In this document: positions 1-11,504 of the stretch, one piece after another
Layout: the number at the start of each line of letters is the position of its first letter
Position numbering within the stretch: the first letter of the stretch is position 1
From: Yponomeuta sedellus
Taxonomy: Eukaryota; Arthropoda; Insecta; Lepidoptera; Yponomeutidae
DNA length: 64,000 nucleotides
Direction of reading: 5' to 3'
Assembly (NCBI GenBank): GCA_934045075.1
Contig: OW203722.1
Span: 22,571,879-22,635,878, forward strand
Program-made: the position numbers and the translations under genes
Notes under the pieces: model-generated
Told to the model about the DNA's origin: nothing
Databases searched by the model: none
Seen by the model: the letters and a program-made list of their open reading frames with translations, nothing else

Positions 1-203
1 GGGCTGTAAGTAATGCAATTTGCTTAAGTCAGATGTCGCTGCCTGTACGTAATACAGAGAATATTGTAAAGAGGTTCGAAATTTCACTGATGTCGTGAGT
101 CGCCCATTGGCTCAATTGGTAGAGCGCTGGTACGGATAGCCAGAGTTTGCGGGTTCAAATCCCGGCATGGGTGAAATTTTTAGCCTCTAAATAGGTTTTT
201 AAA
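1..203 (+). repeat. SINE-A copy, cut by the window edge
   Basis: It carries the head present in the longest copies, then a tRNA-like module (about 109-174) with A-box-like GGCTCAATTGGTAGAG and a B-box-like GGGTTCAAATCCC, then the tail ending AAATAGGTTTTTAAA. The anticodon-like arm pairs imperfectly and the module lies inside the element, so it is a retroposon and not a tRNA gene. It closely matches the copies near 33 kb. Confidence 0.85.
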
Positions 204-729
204 ATAAAAAAAGATAAAAGATAATTTATTTAAAAACATTTAACAGTGACCTTATCACTAAGGCAGTGGTACCCTGCTCCCTAAAAAAGGCGAAAAACCT
301 GTGGATTTAGGATAAGCTGTGCTCCTCCGAAACACATTTTACATTATTAAGGTCAACAGACTTCAATATCTACTACTCTAAATTCATTGTACTTTTACAG
401 ATTTTTTTTTATTTAAAACTAAGTACCTAATAAGAGAAAAAACAAAGAGCATGTATGTTGGTGTGTGTGTGTGTGTGTTTGTGTGTGTGTTTGTGTGTGC
501 GTGCCTATGTGTGTGTGTGTGTGAATGTGTAAAGAAAGCCTACAAGATGTCTATTTTGAGATATTTCAGTTTAGGATTTATTAGTTATATAAATTCATTT
601 TCATATCATAGATATTACTTTATTTCTGATTGAACAATACATAGATTATTAGTAAAACAACTATTGCGTACACATGTAAAAAGCACTACTAAACGACATG
701 TTACGTTATGAAAGTTCATAATTAAAGAC
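204..729. other. No gene seen; AT-rich with a GT microsatellite
   Basis: Non-coding, AT-rich sequence. The only structure is an imperfect GT-rich simple repeat at about 459-524, which explains the low-complexity short reading frame there. Nothing else is recognisable. Confidence 0.6.
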
Positions 730-1035
730 GTTTTAGAAACTCTTTTACTCGACATTTATTTGAGAGACACTCAATCACAACTTTACTTAGCTCTAAAGCA
801 AACTAATTCCAAAAAAGAAAAAGTGTCACGTGGAGAACAGAAATCCCTGCTCTTTGGTACCATACGCCATATCATAAAGTTCCCACGTTTTCAAAAACTC
901 CTTTACTGAACATTTATTTGAGAAAGACTCAATCACGGACTTACTCTGCCAGTTCTAAATCATACTTCCAAAAAAGAAACAGAAAAAGAGTCACGTGGAG
1001 AACAGAAAACCCTGCTCTTTGATACCATACGCCAT
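730..1035. repeat. Tandem duplication, two units of about 145 bp
   Basis: Unit 1 (730-870) and unit 2 (887-1035) share the same order of words: an ACTC-TTTACT motif, CATTTATTTGAGA, CACGTGGAGAACAGAAA, CCCTGCTCTTTG and CATACGCCAT. The units differ by scattered substitutions and small indels. Origin unknown. Confidence 0.8.
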
Positions 1036-1371
1036 CCGAACAGGCTATCCCTATGGAGTTGCCATCTTCACGTCACACACGCAAATTGAAAAGGAAGGTG
1101 TCCAATAAATTCTGACACACACAACCCCTCACCGGGAATTCGGCCCAACAACGTTCCCAGTTTGTCTATGACGTAGAGTATGTAGGAGAATAGACGGACC
1201 ATGATTTAACTGCTGATTGCTAAGTATCGCTTTAGATTTTGGAGACTGCCTTGTTCGTCTAGCGTTTAACATGCTTGATTACAGAGGTTGTGTGTATGAT
1301 TCCCACTAAAGGAACTCCATTTTGTACTAACGTCCTTAGTCTGGGTGTTCTCCGTGTTGGTCCTTGCCTGG

Positions 1372-1525
1372 TTCTTCTTCTTCTTCAGGCTATATTAGTC
1401 CCCTGCTGGACATAGCCTTCCCTAATGAGCGCCATAGCGCAAGGTTGTGCCATCATTGGGGGGGTAATGCCCATAATCCCCACGCTGGGCACGCGGGTTG
1501 AGGATCGCAGTTCGGTAGAATTGTA
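1372..1525 (-). repeat. SINE-R copy, partial
   Basis: Read on the minus strand it ends with the RTE-like tail (CTGGACATAGC complement region) followed by (GAA)n, which appears here as CTTCTTCTTCTTC at the left edge. Flanking family K sequence on its left (about 1335-1371) and again at 1725-1785 suggests it lies inside an older family K copy together with MITE-J. Confidence 0.75.
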
Positions 1526-1604
1526 ATCGTAACTTCATAATTAACTTTTGTAATTTTTGCCGAGGGTAGTAAAGTTACAGTTATTGCTTTCAAAAATAAT
1601 CCTA

Positions 1605-1711
1605 CCACCTCAGTTTCCGAGACCACGGCACCTGTAAATGTGCCGAGACGTCGGAAAATTGTAAAAAAATATATTAAACGAGTGAAATTCGTACTAAAAA
1701 AGTTTTAATTA
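1605..1711 (+). mobile_element. MITE-J, one arm
   Basis: The sequence from about 1617 (GACCACGGCACCTGTAAA) through GACGTCGGAAAATTGTAAAA to AACGAGTGAAATTCGTAC matches the right arm of the complete foldback element at 25863-25984. The left arm is missing or diverged. Confidence 0.7.
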
Positions 1712-1724
1712 CAAGAGAGTATCC

Positions 1725-1790
1725 TATTTTGGGACCAGGACAAGAGATTGTGTTGTATGGAAATTATTATTGTTATTATCTTTGTCACCT
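1725..1790. repeat. Family K fragment
   Basis: TCCTATTTTGGGACCAGGAC recurs at about 34850 and 62190. In the 34.8-kb copy it follows directly after a stretch that here lies at 1335-1371, supporting an interrupted copy. Confidence 0.5.
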
Positions 1791-1851
1791 CAACCATTTT
1801 TTGAACGAGGTTTTTGCATTTCCCCTTAAGTACTGTGAACGCCATAAGAAA

Positions 1852-2222
1852 TGCTCGAGGCTTAGTCGAACCGAGTGACTGGAACCAATCACTTGAGTTA
1901 AGCAACAACAGGCGCGGTCAGGTGCAGGATGGGTGGCCGTCCTGTGACTACCGCTAGTGGCATTTTTCCGAGCGCTTCCGTGCTTCGCAAAGCACGTTAA
2001 GTCTGTCATGTAATGGTGAAGGCTGTCATGTAATGACAGTCTTTAAGCCATGTCAGAGGCCTTATGGGCGGCTTGATAACTTCTGACAGTAAGGCCCGTC
2101 ACTATCTTACAATCCTCCACTAACCCGAACTTGGCCCCCGTTGTGGAGTACGGCCTCACCTTATTGCAATGCAGGAAGAGACCCGTGCCCCAACAGTGGG
2201 GACATATAAGAGTTGATATTGA
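1852..2222 (+). repeat. 5S-SINE, near full length
   Basis: Starts with the 5S-like head (GAGTTAAGCAACAACAGG, then GGATGGGTG), continues through the body CCACTAACCCGAACTTGG and ends near GAGTTGATATTGA. A short internal duplication of the GTCATGTAATG region is present. Non-autonomous retroposon. Confidence 0.9.
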
Positions 2223-2950
2223 ATGTCAACTGGACCAGAAATAGAAACAGATTTTTGCAAGCGTGGTTGCATTTTAGTCTAACTTTTGTTTCGAATGCCG
2301 TGAGTTTTAGTCTGGCATTATCTTAAATTTCTTAGAGAAGTTACATCTTCAAACTAAAGATGGGATTACTCAAAATGTAATAGTTAAGATTGACCAGATT
2401 TTTCTCTCTTACTGGTCGCAAAATTAATTATTTCCCGACCTGAAAGGATTTTTTTTACGGATTCTGCAACTTTTTTCTGATGTCATGACCAGATGAAAAT
2501 TGCAGACTCCGTGTTTATAAATAGATACGTTTTTAAACGATTTCGAAAATCAAGAATTTCTATCTGATGCTTTTTTCTCATTTACATTTTCTAATCGTCG
2601 CCAGTTTTCGCAGAAAATACGATTTCATCGTATCCATCCATCGTTTCTATCCCTAGTTGTAAATCATTTAGAAGCAAAATGCCATTTTTACCTCCAACTT
2701 CAATGGAAATTTTCTACACTTCTTTTTTGTTTAAAACTAGCTTTTTTGCTGAAAGAGTTAAGAACCTCTCAGACCTTATCTTACATTGCAAATTAAATTT
2801 TGAAAAAAAAGTTAATAAACAAATGATTAGGGATAGATAGTAATATATAAAAAACTCGTGTAGGTTGGTTATAGAACTCCTGCGAAACGGTATCACCGAT
2901 TTATTAATTTTTTTGTGAATATTTAGTAGGTCTAAAAATTGCTCAAAGAT
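2223..2950. other. No gene or named repeat seen
   Basis: AT-rich, with no reading frame showing coding character on either strand. It ends at the tetranucleotide array; nothing else is recognisable. Confidence 0.5.
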
Positions 2951-3176
2951 TGATAGATAGATAGATGGATGGATGGATGGATGGATGGATGGATGGATGG
3001 ATGGATGGATGGATGGATGGATGGATGGATGGATGGATGGATGGATGGATGGACGGATGGACGGACGGACGGACGGACGGACGGACGGACGGACGGATAG
3101 ACGGACAGACGGACGGATAGACGGACAGACGGACGGACGGACGGACGGATGGATGGATTGATGGATGGATAGATAG
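2951..3176. repeat. (GGAT)n / (GGAC)n microsatellite
   Basis: About 225 bp of tetranucleotide repeat: GATA, then GGAT, then a block of GGAC with interspersed AGAC, then back to GGAT and GATA. Open frames on both strands here are repeat artefacts. Confidence 0.97.
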
Positions 3177-3179
3177 TTA

Positions 3180-4010
3180 CATAACACTTTATCTATCTTC
3201 TATAATATAAAAATGAATCGCTGAATGTGTTGGTAAGCGCAAATCTCGAGAGCAGCTGAACTGATTTCGCTAATAATTTTTTTAGGATATTCCTTAAAGT
3301 ACGAGGATGGTTCTTACAGATGCAAATAAAAAAAAAATGAAAAATCGACTGTTAGGCGGTACGAAGTTCGCTGGGTTAGCTAATTGAAGATAAAAATGGA
3401 AACTACACAGATATTTCTTAATCTAAGAGTACCTACAGACCTTATTAATAAAACTGATTTCTTCCAGACAATCTTATTACTAAAACTGATTTCTTCCAGA
3501 CAACCTTTGGCATAGGTTTAATTAACATCACAAAACAACGGTGGCGTGGTCGGCTAGTATTTATTTAAATTGGGCACGGTGACCATTAGTTCTGGTAAAA
3601 TGGCAGAGTTAATACAGATTCGTTGCTAGTGTCATAATTCTCACGGCTATAATACCACGAGGCGGGCCAAACCAAGCCCAGGATATACTTTAGTTTTATT
3701 TCAGCGTTATTGCGGTATCATAGGAGTTTGAGCTGCATGTGGCACCTGAGACTGGAGAAGCCTGGGGGACATAAGGGGTTACATTTCTTAGTAAAGTTCA
3801 TTGTGAAATTTGAGACATGCGATTACTGATGTGGTGTTACCGGGATTGTTCCGGTAGTGGTCTGGGCACATTTTCAAACTACTTAGCATGTCCATAAGCC
3901 CGCGTTAAGTCTGTACGTGAGTGGTGAAAGGAATCAATGTAACAACGTATTTAATATATTGAGTTATATTGCGCGGACATGTACCAAATAATTAAAAATA
4001 TAATAACAAT
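3180..4010. repeat. Diverged interspersed repeats incl. LINE 3' end
   Basis: At 3205-3300 there is a diverged interspersed motif (GCTGAACTGATTTCGCTAAT) common in lepidopteran non-coding DNA. At 3405-3515 (minus strand) lies a LINE 3' end with TCTTCCAGACAA, in which a block of about 46 bp is repeated. From 3520 to 4010 I see no gene. Confidence 0.5.
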
Positions 4011-4019
4011 CGGTGCATT

Positions 4020-4112
4020 TGAGACTAGGGACTGCCACTTGCCACGGTTCTGAAAGATCACTTTCGCTTACCAACGTTTATGAGTCGTTGAATGCACGCA
4101 CAATGTTCTGCT
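4020..4112 (+). repeat. Family D fragment
   Basis: GGGACTGCCACTTGCCACG and the following ATCACTTTCGCTTACCAACG match the family D retroposon seen complete at 52174-52382. Confidence 0.7.
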
Positions 4113-5617
4113 TATTAAATGAACGTTTGACATGGATAAAAGCATGCTGTGATATAGGAAGCCAAAAACAAAACTATTCCATACAAACACTAATTATTAT
4201 TTTGACGTACCTAATACTAGTGATAATATTATATTCTCAGGCCCCGTATGTCGCTTTGGATACAACAAAGCTACCAGTCTGGACGCGGCGCACTGGCGTT
4301 GTCTCACGCACTCGGCCCATAAAACCTCGACTGGATCTGCCCCTTTACTCTTGAAGTTATTGCGATTGAGTGATAATGCACCACATTTAAAAAAAGAATC
4401 CATACTGAGCCGTTTTCACAACAAATTCTCAAAGCAATTCATAGATGGCGCGTAGCCGTAGAAGAACCGGAATACGGCTGTCAAAATTAATCTGCGCTGA
4501 GCAAAATTCGTCAGACGCGTCCCTGTTCTTGTATGTGCACGCCTTTAAGAGCCACCTAAGAAGTGTTTTGTAAATTTGTACTGAAAACAGATTACCACGA
4601 AGGGTTTTAAAGTAAATGGACACTTAAGTGTACGTCTATACATTTTGAGGCCCCAAAACGGCGGCATTAAAATGTATAGAATAGCTTATATTTTTTTCGA
4701 TTTCAAAGTTTTCTTCGTAGTACCTACCTAGAACCCGCCATGGTTGGATGTGTGTGGTGATTTTGTCAATCAAATTTATAGTGTTAAATATTGCACTATA
4801 AGTAAAAAAGTAAGTTAAAGCATTATACACGTGTATCATGTGTATACCAGGGTGTCAATAAAAATTAATACAAATAAAAATTTTCTATATTAAAGTAATT
4901 ATTATTTTTGCTAGGTTTTTTTTTATTAATAATCTTTGTCGAAAACAGCATGTTTACAATGAATTACATACATTTTTGCTGCATGTGTCTTATGCCTGTG
5001 TAAGGAAAAATCCTGTATTACAGCTATCTATGCCCTCCAAATAAGTAATGGAAAAGCAATTATGTATCATGTAAAATTAAAATGGTTGACAAGATTTAAG
5101 AATTTTTGAAATAATGAATTTAATTATTAAGTTTTTTTTATTGAAAATAAACACTCTTTTTATAATTATTTTACCAAAGTTATCTATCTACCTAGTAATA
5201 AATATAATTTTATTTATCTACCTACAATATTAAATTGTAAGGAATATGTGATTTTTTAATGTGATTTTATTTTTTCCTCTTAATCAGTTGTTCGTATTTA
5301 CAAGTATTCCTCTTTATTTAATACACTAAGTCAGAAATAACGACAACATATTTTCAAATAAAAGTTCCATAAATTGGACGTAAATATCAAGTGAAGCAAT
5401 TCCGCCTCCACTCAACGTCACTTAACGCCTATTGTTTATTACTAAATTCTTATGAGGTATATTTTTTTTTGTAAAAACAAAATATACAAAAAAAACTAAG
5501 GCAGAAAATAGAAAAAAAATGGGTAAACTGGAGGCATGTAATAGTTAAATTATGAAACAAAATGTATGCACTCAATGCTAACGCAAGTTGACTGTATTAA
5601 TTTCGGGAGAAAGGCTA
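4113..5617. other. No gene seen in AT-rich DNA
   Basis: Short open frames (for example 4013-4354 plus, 4636-4839 minus) show no domain, signal peptide or splice structure that I can support. From 4850 on, the DNA is strongly A/T-rich with homopolymer runs. Confidence 0.5.
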
Positions 5618-5628
5618 CGCTCGAGAGG

Positions 5629-5768
5629 ATGGTACAAAGCTGCACACCACACTAACTGTCGTATCTTATATGGTATTTTATTTTGTGGACAATAGGTTAT
5701 TTTTAGAATGCACAATATCTGGTTTATGTCTTGGTGTTAGTCGTTTACAGTTTGTTCTAGGTTTTTCC
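5629..5768 (-). repeat. Family F copy, inverted relative to 12.9 kb
   Basis: Contains GCTGCACACCACACTAACTG, CAATATCTGG and CAGTTTGTTCTAGG. The reverse complement of the same string of words occurs at 12897-13034. Class unknown. Confidence 0.8.
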
Positions 5769-5812
5769 AAATTTTATTGCCCACTTACTCTTTTTTTTAC
5801 TATTTCTTAAGG

Positions 5813-6165
5813 ATTCGCGAAATTCATACATACTGAGTCTACCCGCGACCAAGGCAACTGTAACGCTGCCGAAACGTCAATAAGGTAATTACGTTTTACC
5901 CACCTCGGGCACGGGTCTCTTTTTGCATCGCAGGAAGGTTAGGCCATACTCCACCACGGGGGCCAAGTCCGGGTTGGTGGAGGATTGTAAGACAGTGGCG
6001 GGCCTTACTGTCAGAAGTTATCAAGCCGCCCATAAGGCCTCTGACATGGCTTAACGAGTGCCATTATATGACAGCCGGCACCAACGGCTTAACGTGCCTT
6101 GCGAAGCACGGATAAATCATAAATAATCGCGATAAATGGGTCTAATTTATTATATAATTACTCTT
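5813..6165 (-). mobile_element. MITE-I copy split by a 5S-SINE
   Basis: Left part (5813-5904) has GATTCGCGAAATTCATACAT, the core GCCGAAACGTCA and TACGTTTTACC. Right part (about 6112-6165) has AATAATCGCGATAAATGGG. The two halves are separated by the 5S-SINE at 5905-6111, so the SINE is the younger insertion. Confidence 0.7.
5905..6111 (-). repeat. 5S-SINE, 5'-truncated
   Basis: Reverse orientation: begins near CGGGCACGGGTCTC and runs to GCCTTGCGAAGCACGG, stopping before the 5S-like head. It is nested in MITE-I. Confidence 0.85.
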
Positions 6166-7040
6166 TTTTATTTTGTTTTATGATCCGTATTGTTTGAATT
6201 GGGGCTGTCAGGCAAATGAGTATCCACGCAAGTCCTTCTCGGCTGAATATTATTTTGATTCCGTCTAATAGGCGTTGCTTATATGGCTTAACTCTTTCCT
6301 GTAACTCTTTTTGGAGTATTTTTGTCTATTTTTGCTTCGGAGTTTTTTTATCCATATTTTCTTTGAATTTTTTGTTAATTTTTTCTTCAAAACCATGATT
6401 TTGAAATGGACTCCTAGTTTGACTTATAACGTTCACTAAGCCGCAGGTTCTACGCTACTTTGAATAAAACCTTTATATTTTATTAACTATTTACTTTTTG
6501 AATACTTTCTAAATAATTTTAAATTTTAAAATAATAGGTAATAAATTTAATGTAATTGTTCCCGTTTTTCTGTCCACGATTTGTTAATCTACATGGGGAC
6601 GATTTAGATATTTGCCAACGGTTTCCTTACATGGGAACTATTCAGCCGAATGAAATAAAATACACGTCTTTCAGTTAGAGTTAGAATGAAACAAAAATAA
6701 AAAAACAGCATTATGATGCCATAATTTCAAATTAAGGCACTACGAAATAAAAAAAATAGCGCCATCAAATCATTTTATTGTCTTGTTTTATACTACGTTT
6801 TTTTCCAATTTTCCAAAAGTGTACATCATAAGTCTTAACAATTATAACAACTATTTTTGGAATCTACAGTCTAGAACCTATAATCAACCAACCTAGAACT
6901 TTATTCGATTCCCGCTGAAAACGGGCGTTTTTGGCAAAACTGGCTTTACAGTCTTCTTGGACCTATGTATTTGTCAGTAAATTCTAAAAATAGCAACTTT
7001 ATTTGTCAATATTCGATTTATGAATAAATTCGATTTCTAA
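6166..7040. other. No gene or named repeat seen
   Basis: AT-rich, with no supportable coding region on either strand. Confidence 0.5.
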
Positions 7041-7216
7041 ACCGAGGGGTGGGCAGCAGCGCCCCCTGCAGTACAATTCCACCGAGCTGCGATCCCCAAC
7101 CCGCATGCCCAGCGTGGGGATTATGGGCATTACCCTCTATGATAGCACTACGTGGCGCTCTTTAGGGGAGGGCTATGTCCGCAGTGGACTTGTATAGCCC
7201 GACGATGACGACGACG
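7041..7216 (+). repeat. SINE-R copy
   Basis: Starts ACCGAGGGGTGGGCAGCAGC, includes GCCCCCTGCAGTACAATTCC and AGCGTGGGGATTATGGGCAT, and ends with the RTE-like tail and a (GACGAC) repeat. Confidence 0.85.
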
Positions 7217-7217
7217 A

Positions 7218-7469
7218 TTTAAATATAAATAAATAAATAAATATTCATAGACACAGATCTCGTCAGCCCTATACTAAGTACAACCTGATGACTTGTGTTA
7301 TAGGTGCTAACTCGACGATAGAATTAATACAATAAATACATAGATAACATCCAAGACCCGAGGCAAACTAGAAAAGTTCGTTTCCTAGTTTGACCCGGCC
7401 GGGGATCGAACCCGAGACCTTTGGTTTTACAATCAGCGAGCCAAACCGCTGCTGCGCCACCGAGGTCGT
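7218..7469 (-). repeat. SINE-Y (tRNA-headed) with AAAT tail
   Basis: On the minus strand the head reads GACCTCGGTGGCGCAGCAGC with a B box GGTTCGATCCC, then a body with GGATGTTATC, then a 3' tail of AAAT repeats next to position 7218. Further copies lie at 53985-54207 and 58190-58395. Confidence 0.85.
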
Positions 7470-7916
7470 TAATATGAATGATGTCCACTTTTTCCAAAGA
7501 CGCGTTATAAATGAATATATGATTTTATTCTATTGGCGCCAGTTAGCACCGCCTAGCGCCTCGCGAACACCACTGCAGAGTTAAACAAAAGCAAGCTGTC
7601 TCAAATTCTTTCCCGAGTTCCAAGTTTCGCGTGGAGTGACAGAAGATTATAAAGTTTCCAAATACGAAGATTGATCATTGTTGCGTGACTCTAGTAGACG
7701 CCCTTCGGAAGGCTCGTCCTAATAGAATGCGACGCAAGCAAACGAAGCGACAGAATATACCAGTGAAAAAAAAATTGAAACATTCATCAAGTTACTCTTC
7801 AATACGCAAAAGCCTCATCTCGGCATTATGGCATACTACTGTGACGACTGATAACAGCGCCACCTAGTGTTAAAATTAATTTCTGTTTAGTAACTGACGA
7901 GGTCAAGTCGAACAGG
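7470..7916. other. No gene seen
   Basis: Unassigned. A 60-codon basic reading frame (7685-7867 plus) shows no start context, splice site or family resemblance that would support it. Confidence 0.45.
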
Positions 7917-8167
7917 GAGCGCTCGTGGCCTAGTCGAACCGAGTCATTGTTCGGTTAACCAATCGATCATTTGAGTTAAGCAACAACATTCGCGGTCAGG
8001 TGCAGGATGGGTGACCGTCGCGTGACTACCGCTAGTGGCATTTTTCCGACCGCTTCCGTGCTTCGCAAGGTACGTTAAGCCTCCACCAACCCGGACTTGG
8101 CCACCGTGGTGGAGTATGGCCTAACCTTCCTGCAATGCAGAAAGAGACCCGAGTGGGGACATACAGG
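7917..8167 (+). repeat. 5S-SINE with internal deletion
   Basis: The 5S-like head is present (GAGTTAAGCAACAACATTCG, GGATGGGTGACCG). It then jumps from GTACGTTAAGCC directly to TCCACCAACCCGGAC, losing about 110 bp of body. It ends just before the U6-derived segment. Confidence 0.85.
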
Positions 8168-8245
8168 GTTCAATCGTGACATATAGTAAAATTGGAACGA
8201 TTATAGAGAAGATCAGCATGGCCCCTGCGCCTTTCACATAATGGG
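8168..8245 (+). pseudogene. U6 snRNA pseudogene, truncated
   Basis: 8179-8230 matches the core of U6 spliceosomal RNA: TAAAATTGGAACGA, then AGAGAAGATCAGCATGG and CCCCTGCGC. The catalytic ACAGAGA box is altered to ATAGAGA. The 5' stem-loop is absent or reduced to GTTC, and the 3' internal stem-loop is missing: the sequence goes from CCCCTGCGC to CTTTCACAT, which resembles the U6 3' terminus (inference). It directly abuts the 3' end of a 5S-SINE in the same orientation, suggesting template switching during retrotransposition. Not functional. Confidence 0.85.
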
Positions 8246-9039
8246 ATAAAAATATAAGCAACATTTTGTCTACAGTAATTTTGTACGCAAACGAAATAAA
8301 GACCTTACCAACTGACTCCCAATACATTCGGCCTCTAAAACCAATGTGAAAATGTTCACGCTACAAAAAATAAACTCCAATCTCGTGAAACCTTTTCTCT
8401 CTTTTTTCAAAAATAAAACTCTTTGAACCGGATTTGTGAACGTCCTAACAGTGGTACGTATGTACTCATAACATCAAAGGCGAGCAGTTCAACAGGCTAG
8501 GTACGAGTAAGCCAAAATGCTGTTCCAAAGCTTTGCGACTCATTAGGCCGGACCGTTTAGACCTAGCTTTGAAGTAGCCATGTGTTTTAAAATCTTAGTC
8601 AGAACATTCTCTGCGAACTGTGAACGAATTTAAAGTCCAGTATCAAAATAATAATGTTATATTTTTATGGAACACAATTACTTCTTCTGGTCCCAACTAG
8701 GCTACCTTGTGCTATGCTAACCAAACAAGGAGATCACAAACTTGGGAACACATGCAGACTGAGATTTTTAACTAACATAGAGCAAATACGATGGCCTTTA
8801 ATGGGAAACAAACCCATGACCTCAGATTCGATAGTCGACCATGTTAAGCGCCAGACTAACGAGTCACATTACTTACATTAAAGCCCAACACATTATCATC
8901 CTTTTGGCCTCCACCTTCAGTCGTGTAAATCAAGGTTAGTTAGTTTGTCTTGTGATTTCCGTTCCCGCACTCAGCCTCATAGTTGGGTCATTGTACGTAG
9001 CAGGGCAGTGAATCTTGAATCTATGAATCGGGTAAACAA
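8246..9039. other. No gene seen; possible family K trace
   Basis: Around 8680-8740 there are words (GGTCCCAACTAGG, GCTATGCTAACC) reminiscent of family K in reverse. Otherwise non-coding. Confidence 0.4.
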
Positions 9040-9044
9040 AATCA

Positions 9045-9425
9045 AAATCAAAGCATTTTATTCAAAATTACACAGAAATTGTGTCTTATTGAACTTCACA
9101 AGTAAAACTAGGTGTCCATTTTAAAATATAGATCACTTCGGAAAAAATGGACAAAAAAACTTCAAACTTAGTAATTTCAGAGTCTTTTGATACTTAATTA
9201 ACAGAGTTTACATATTATTTTAAAACCTTGTACACAAACATTGAACTGGCATTAATTCCCGAAATTTTTGTCATTTAAATATTGTGTAATTATATAGTAA
9301 CAACCCGGACTTGGCTCCGTTGTGGAGTAGGGCCTAACCTTCCTACGATGCAGGAAAAGACCCATGTAAGGACATACAAAAAGACATAGCGATCGTTATA
9401 GTATCCTTTTTGGCACAAAAATTAT
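9045..9425. repeat. Family L copy with 5S-SINE fragment inside
   Basis: TTTATTCAAAATTACACAG, AAACTAGGTGTCCATTTTA and later TTTTTGGCACAAA are shared with copies at 29275-29555 and 51565-52470. A 5S-SINE 3' fragment (about 9301-9380, plus) interrupts it. Probably the end of a retroelement; class unknown. Confidence 0.7.
9301..9380 (+). repeat. 5S-SINE 3' fragment
   Basis: CAACCCGGACTTGG to AAGGACATACAAA only; the head and most of the body are missing. It is nested in family L. Confidence 0.8.
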
Positions 9426-10049
9426 GATAACACGCTAAAATTACAATGGTGCACAAGATGAAATATCACACGCGCTCCCATCTCGCAGGGCCTAACAATG
9501 GAACTCAGTTGGGCCCAAAGCCGCCATAAGTACCCCGCTGAACTTCATTTTCAAGAGCGCTCATTAAGGATTTCCCTGTAGTAGATCCCCTTTGTGGGAG
9601 CGCACGAAAAACTCGCAGCCGAAACGCGTCGTATCCCTCTTCACATCAGGCTCAAACACTGGTGGCAATTTAACTCTGACCTGCTAATTTAAAATCACAC
9701 CTCAATCCGTATATGATTTGCGAGATACTATGATACGTTTAATATGAGTATGATCGTATCCTCCTAAGCCCTGACGTCCTAGAAATAGGATATCACGAAT
9801 AACATTCTTAATTTAGGTACGCCCAGTGATTCAGTACCTAGGTCCGGAAAGTCCGGAAAACCTACTGTTCTAGGTCCAATATTTTCCTCATAATTTTTTG
9901 GACAACAAGAAGAAAAAGTTCTTCAAAATCTACGTAGTTTTAAAAGACTTGAAGTAACTATCGCTGTCAATGGAAAACAATCGTTACTTGTTTCATGTTT
10001 TTTTCAAAGTGAACATGAGAAATCTGTGACAACTATTTTTGAACGTATC
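9426..10049. other. No gene seen
   Basis: Unassigned DNA. A loose inverted pair of words (GCGCTCCCA at about 9471 and GTGGGAGCGC at about 9594) is the only structure I noticed. Confidence 0.4.
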
Positions 10050-10374
10050 TTGTATCCCACTGCTGGAGCACGGGTCTCTTCCTGTATCGCAAAAACATTA
10101 AGCCATACTCCACTACGGGGGCAAGTCCAGGCTGGTGGAGGATTGTAGGACAGTGACGGGCTTTACTGTCAGAAGTCATCAAGCTCCTATAAAGGCTCTG
10201 ACATGGCTTAACGACTGCCATTATATGACAGCCTCACCAATGGCTTAAGGTGCCTTGCGAAGCACGGGAGCACTCGGGTAAATGCCACTAGCGGTAGTCT
10301 CGGGACGGTCACCTACTTTGCACCTGACCGCAAGGGATTGATTCCAATCACTCGGTTCCACTTGACCACGGACG
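10050..10374 (-). repeat. 5S-SINE, near full length, diverged
   Basis: Reverse orientation from TGTATCCCACTGCTGGAGCA to CACTTGACCACGGACG. The 5S-like part has lost its GTTAAGCAAC motif, so it is probably transcriptionally dead. Confidence 0.85.
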
Positions 10375-11504
10375 TTTCAGAGTTGCAAATGTTTCTTTCA
10401 ATATTTTTCCTTTACTCCTTTACTGCAAATAACGATGAAAAAGAATTACTTTAATTATCAAGTAAATGTTTAGTTCATTATCTAATCAGAGCTCCAGAGA
10501 CAGTAAGACTTGATTTTCGCAAGGAATCACATTGTTGAATTTGGGTCCAGCCTGCTTGGAAATAAATTCTCAGCAGTAGGGTCATCGGTAATTTTTTATT
10601 TTAGTCCTTTAAATGATTTTGTTATTTTTGTTCGATTTATACCGATTTCATCCATGATTCGTCAAACAAGACGAATCAATTGATATCTTATTTATCAAAA
10701 TCTGACTATTGATTAAGGGGTTATGTAGAAGCAAACAATCGGATGCACATACCTACACAAATACGACCCAATTACACTACCCTCCTTTTTGGCCCCGCCA
10801 CAGTCGGGCAAAAAGTGGTTATCCGATCATCACACTCTTGGCAATGAGTTCAAAAGTGCTGAATAACCATTACGTTACATCTGAATATACTTGGGCCCTA
10901 TTCTACCCACACCCGACACCCCAGCCTAGGGGAGTCCTTTGATGTTTTAAAAGTTCCTTCATAAGTGTACGCCCGCCCCGTGATTAGAAGGTAGTTACGA
11001 GAGGGGTCGAAATGCAAGCCGGAATGTACGAGTCTGAAACGTGCTGGTATTTTTGGCCAAAATCTCGTCTATTATTCAGGCGACAACAAAAATGCATTGT
11101 TTTAAACGAAACATTAAGCCGGCTACGCTGTGCTATTTTTGAGTAGAAAACTGAATTGCCTAAATAGTCTGGTCTGCATCATTTGTTCCTGTCGATGTGA
11201 CTTATTTCAATTCAAGCGGCCTCATAAAGAGAAAATCTTATTCAAACGTAATTTATTTTATTTGTTAACAATACAAAACATCTAGATTATAAAACAAATA
11301 CGAAATAACACTCTTTATGTCGATAGGTCTAAATAAATAAATAATTTCATAATGATTTTAAGTTAATTTTGTTTTAATTTACATACTACATCCGATGAAA
11401 GTTTTCTTATTTGTTTAGGCACAAATTGAGGATTAATAGTGCTTATAATTTCAAACAAATTTATCAAAACGGAATATCGGAATTATGGCTTTGTAAATAG
11501 GGCT
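10375..11504. other. No gene or named repeat seen
   Basis: Mixed AT-rich DNA. The short open frame 10709-10942 (plus) has no support. Confidence 0.5.

Noticed and set aside
109..174. tRNA gene candidates at this and the other tRNA-like modules (for example 17330, 42755, 33230, 33540)
   Set aside because: Each is embedded in a repeated longer unit with a conserved non-tRNA body and tail. Several are truncated or inverted, and the anticodon arms are irregular. They are SINE heads.
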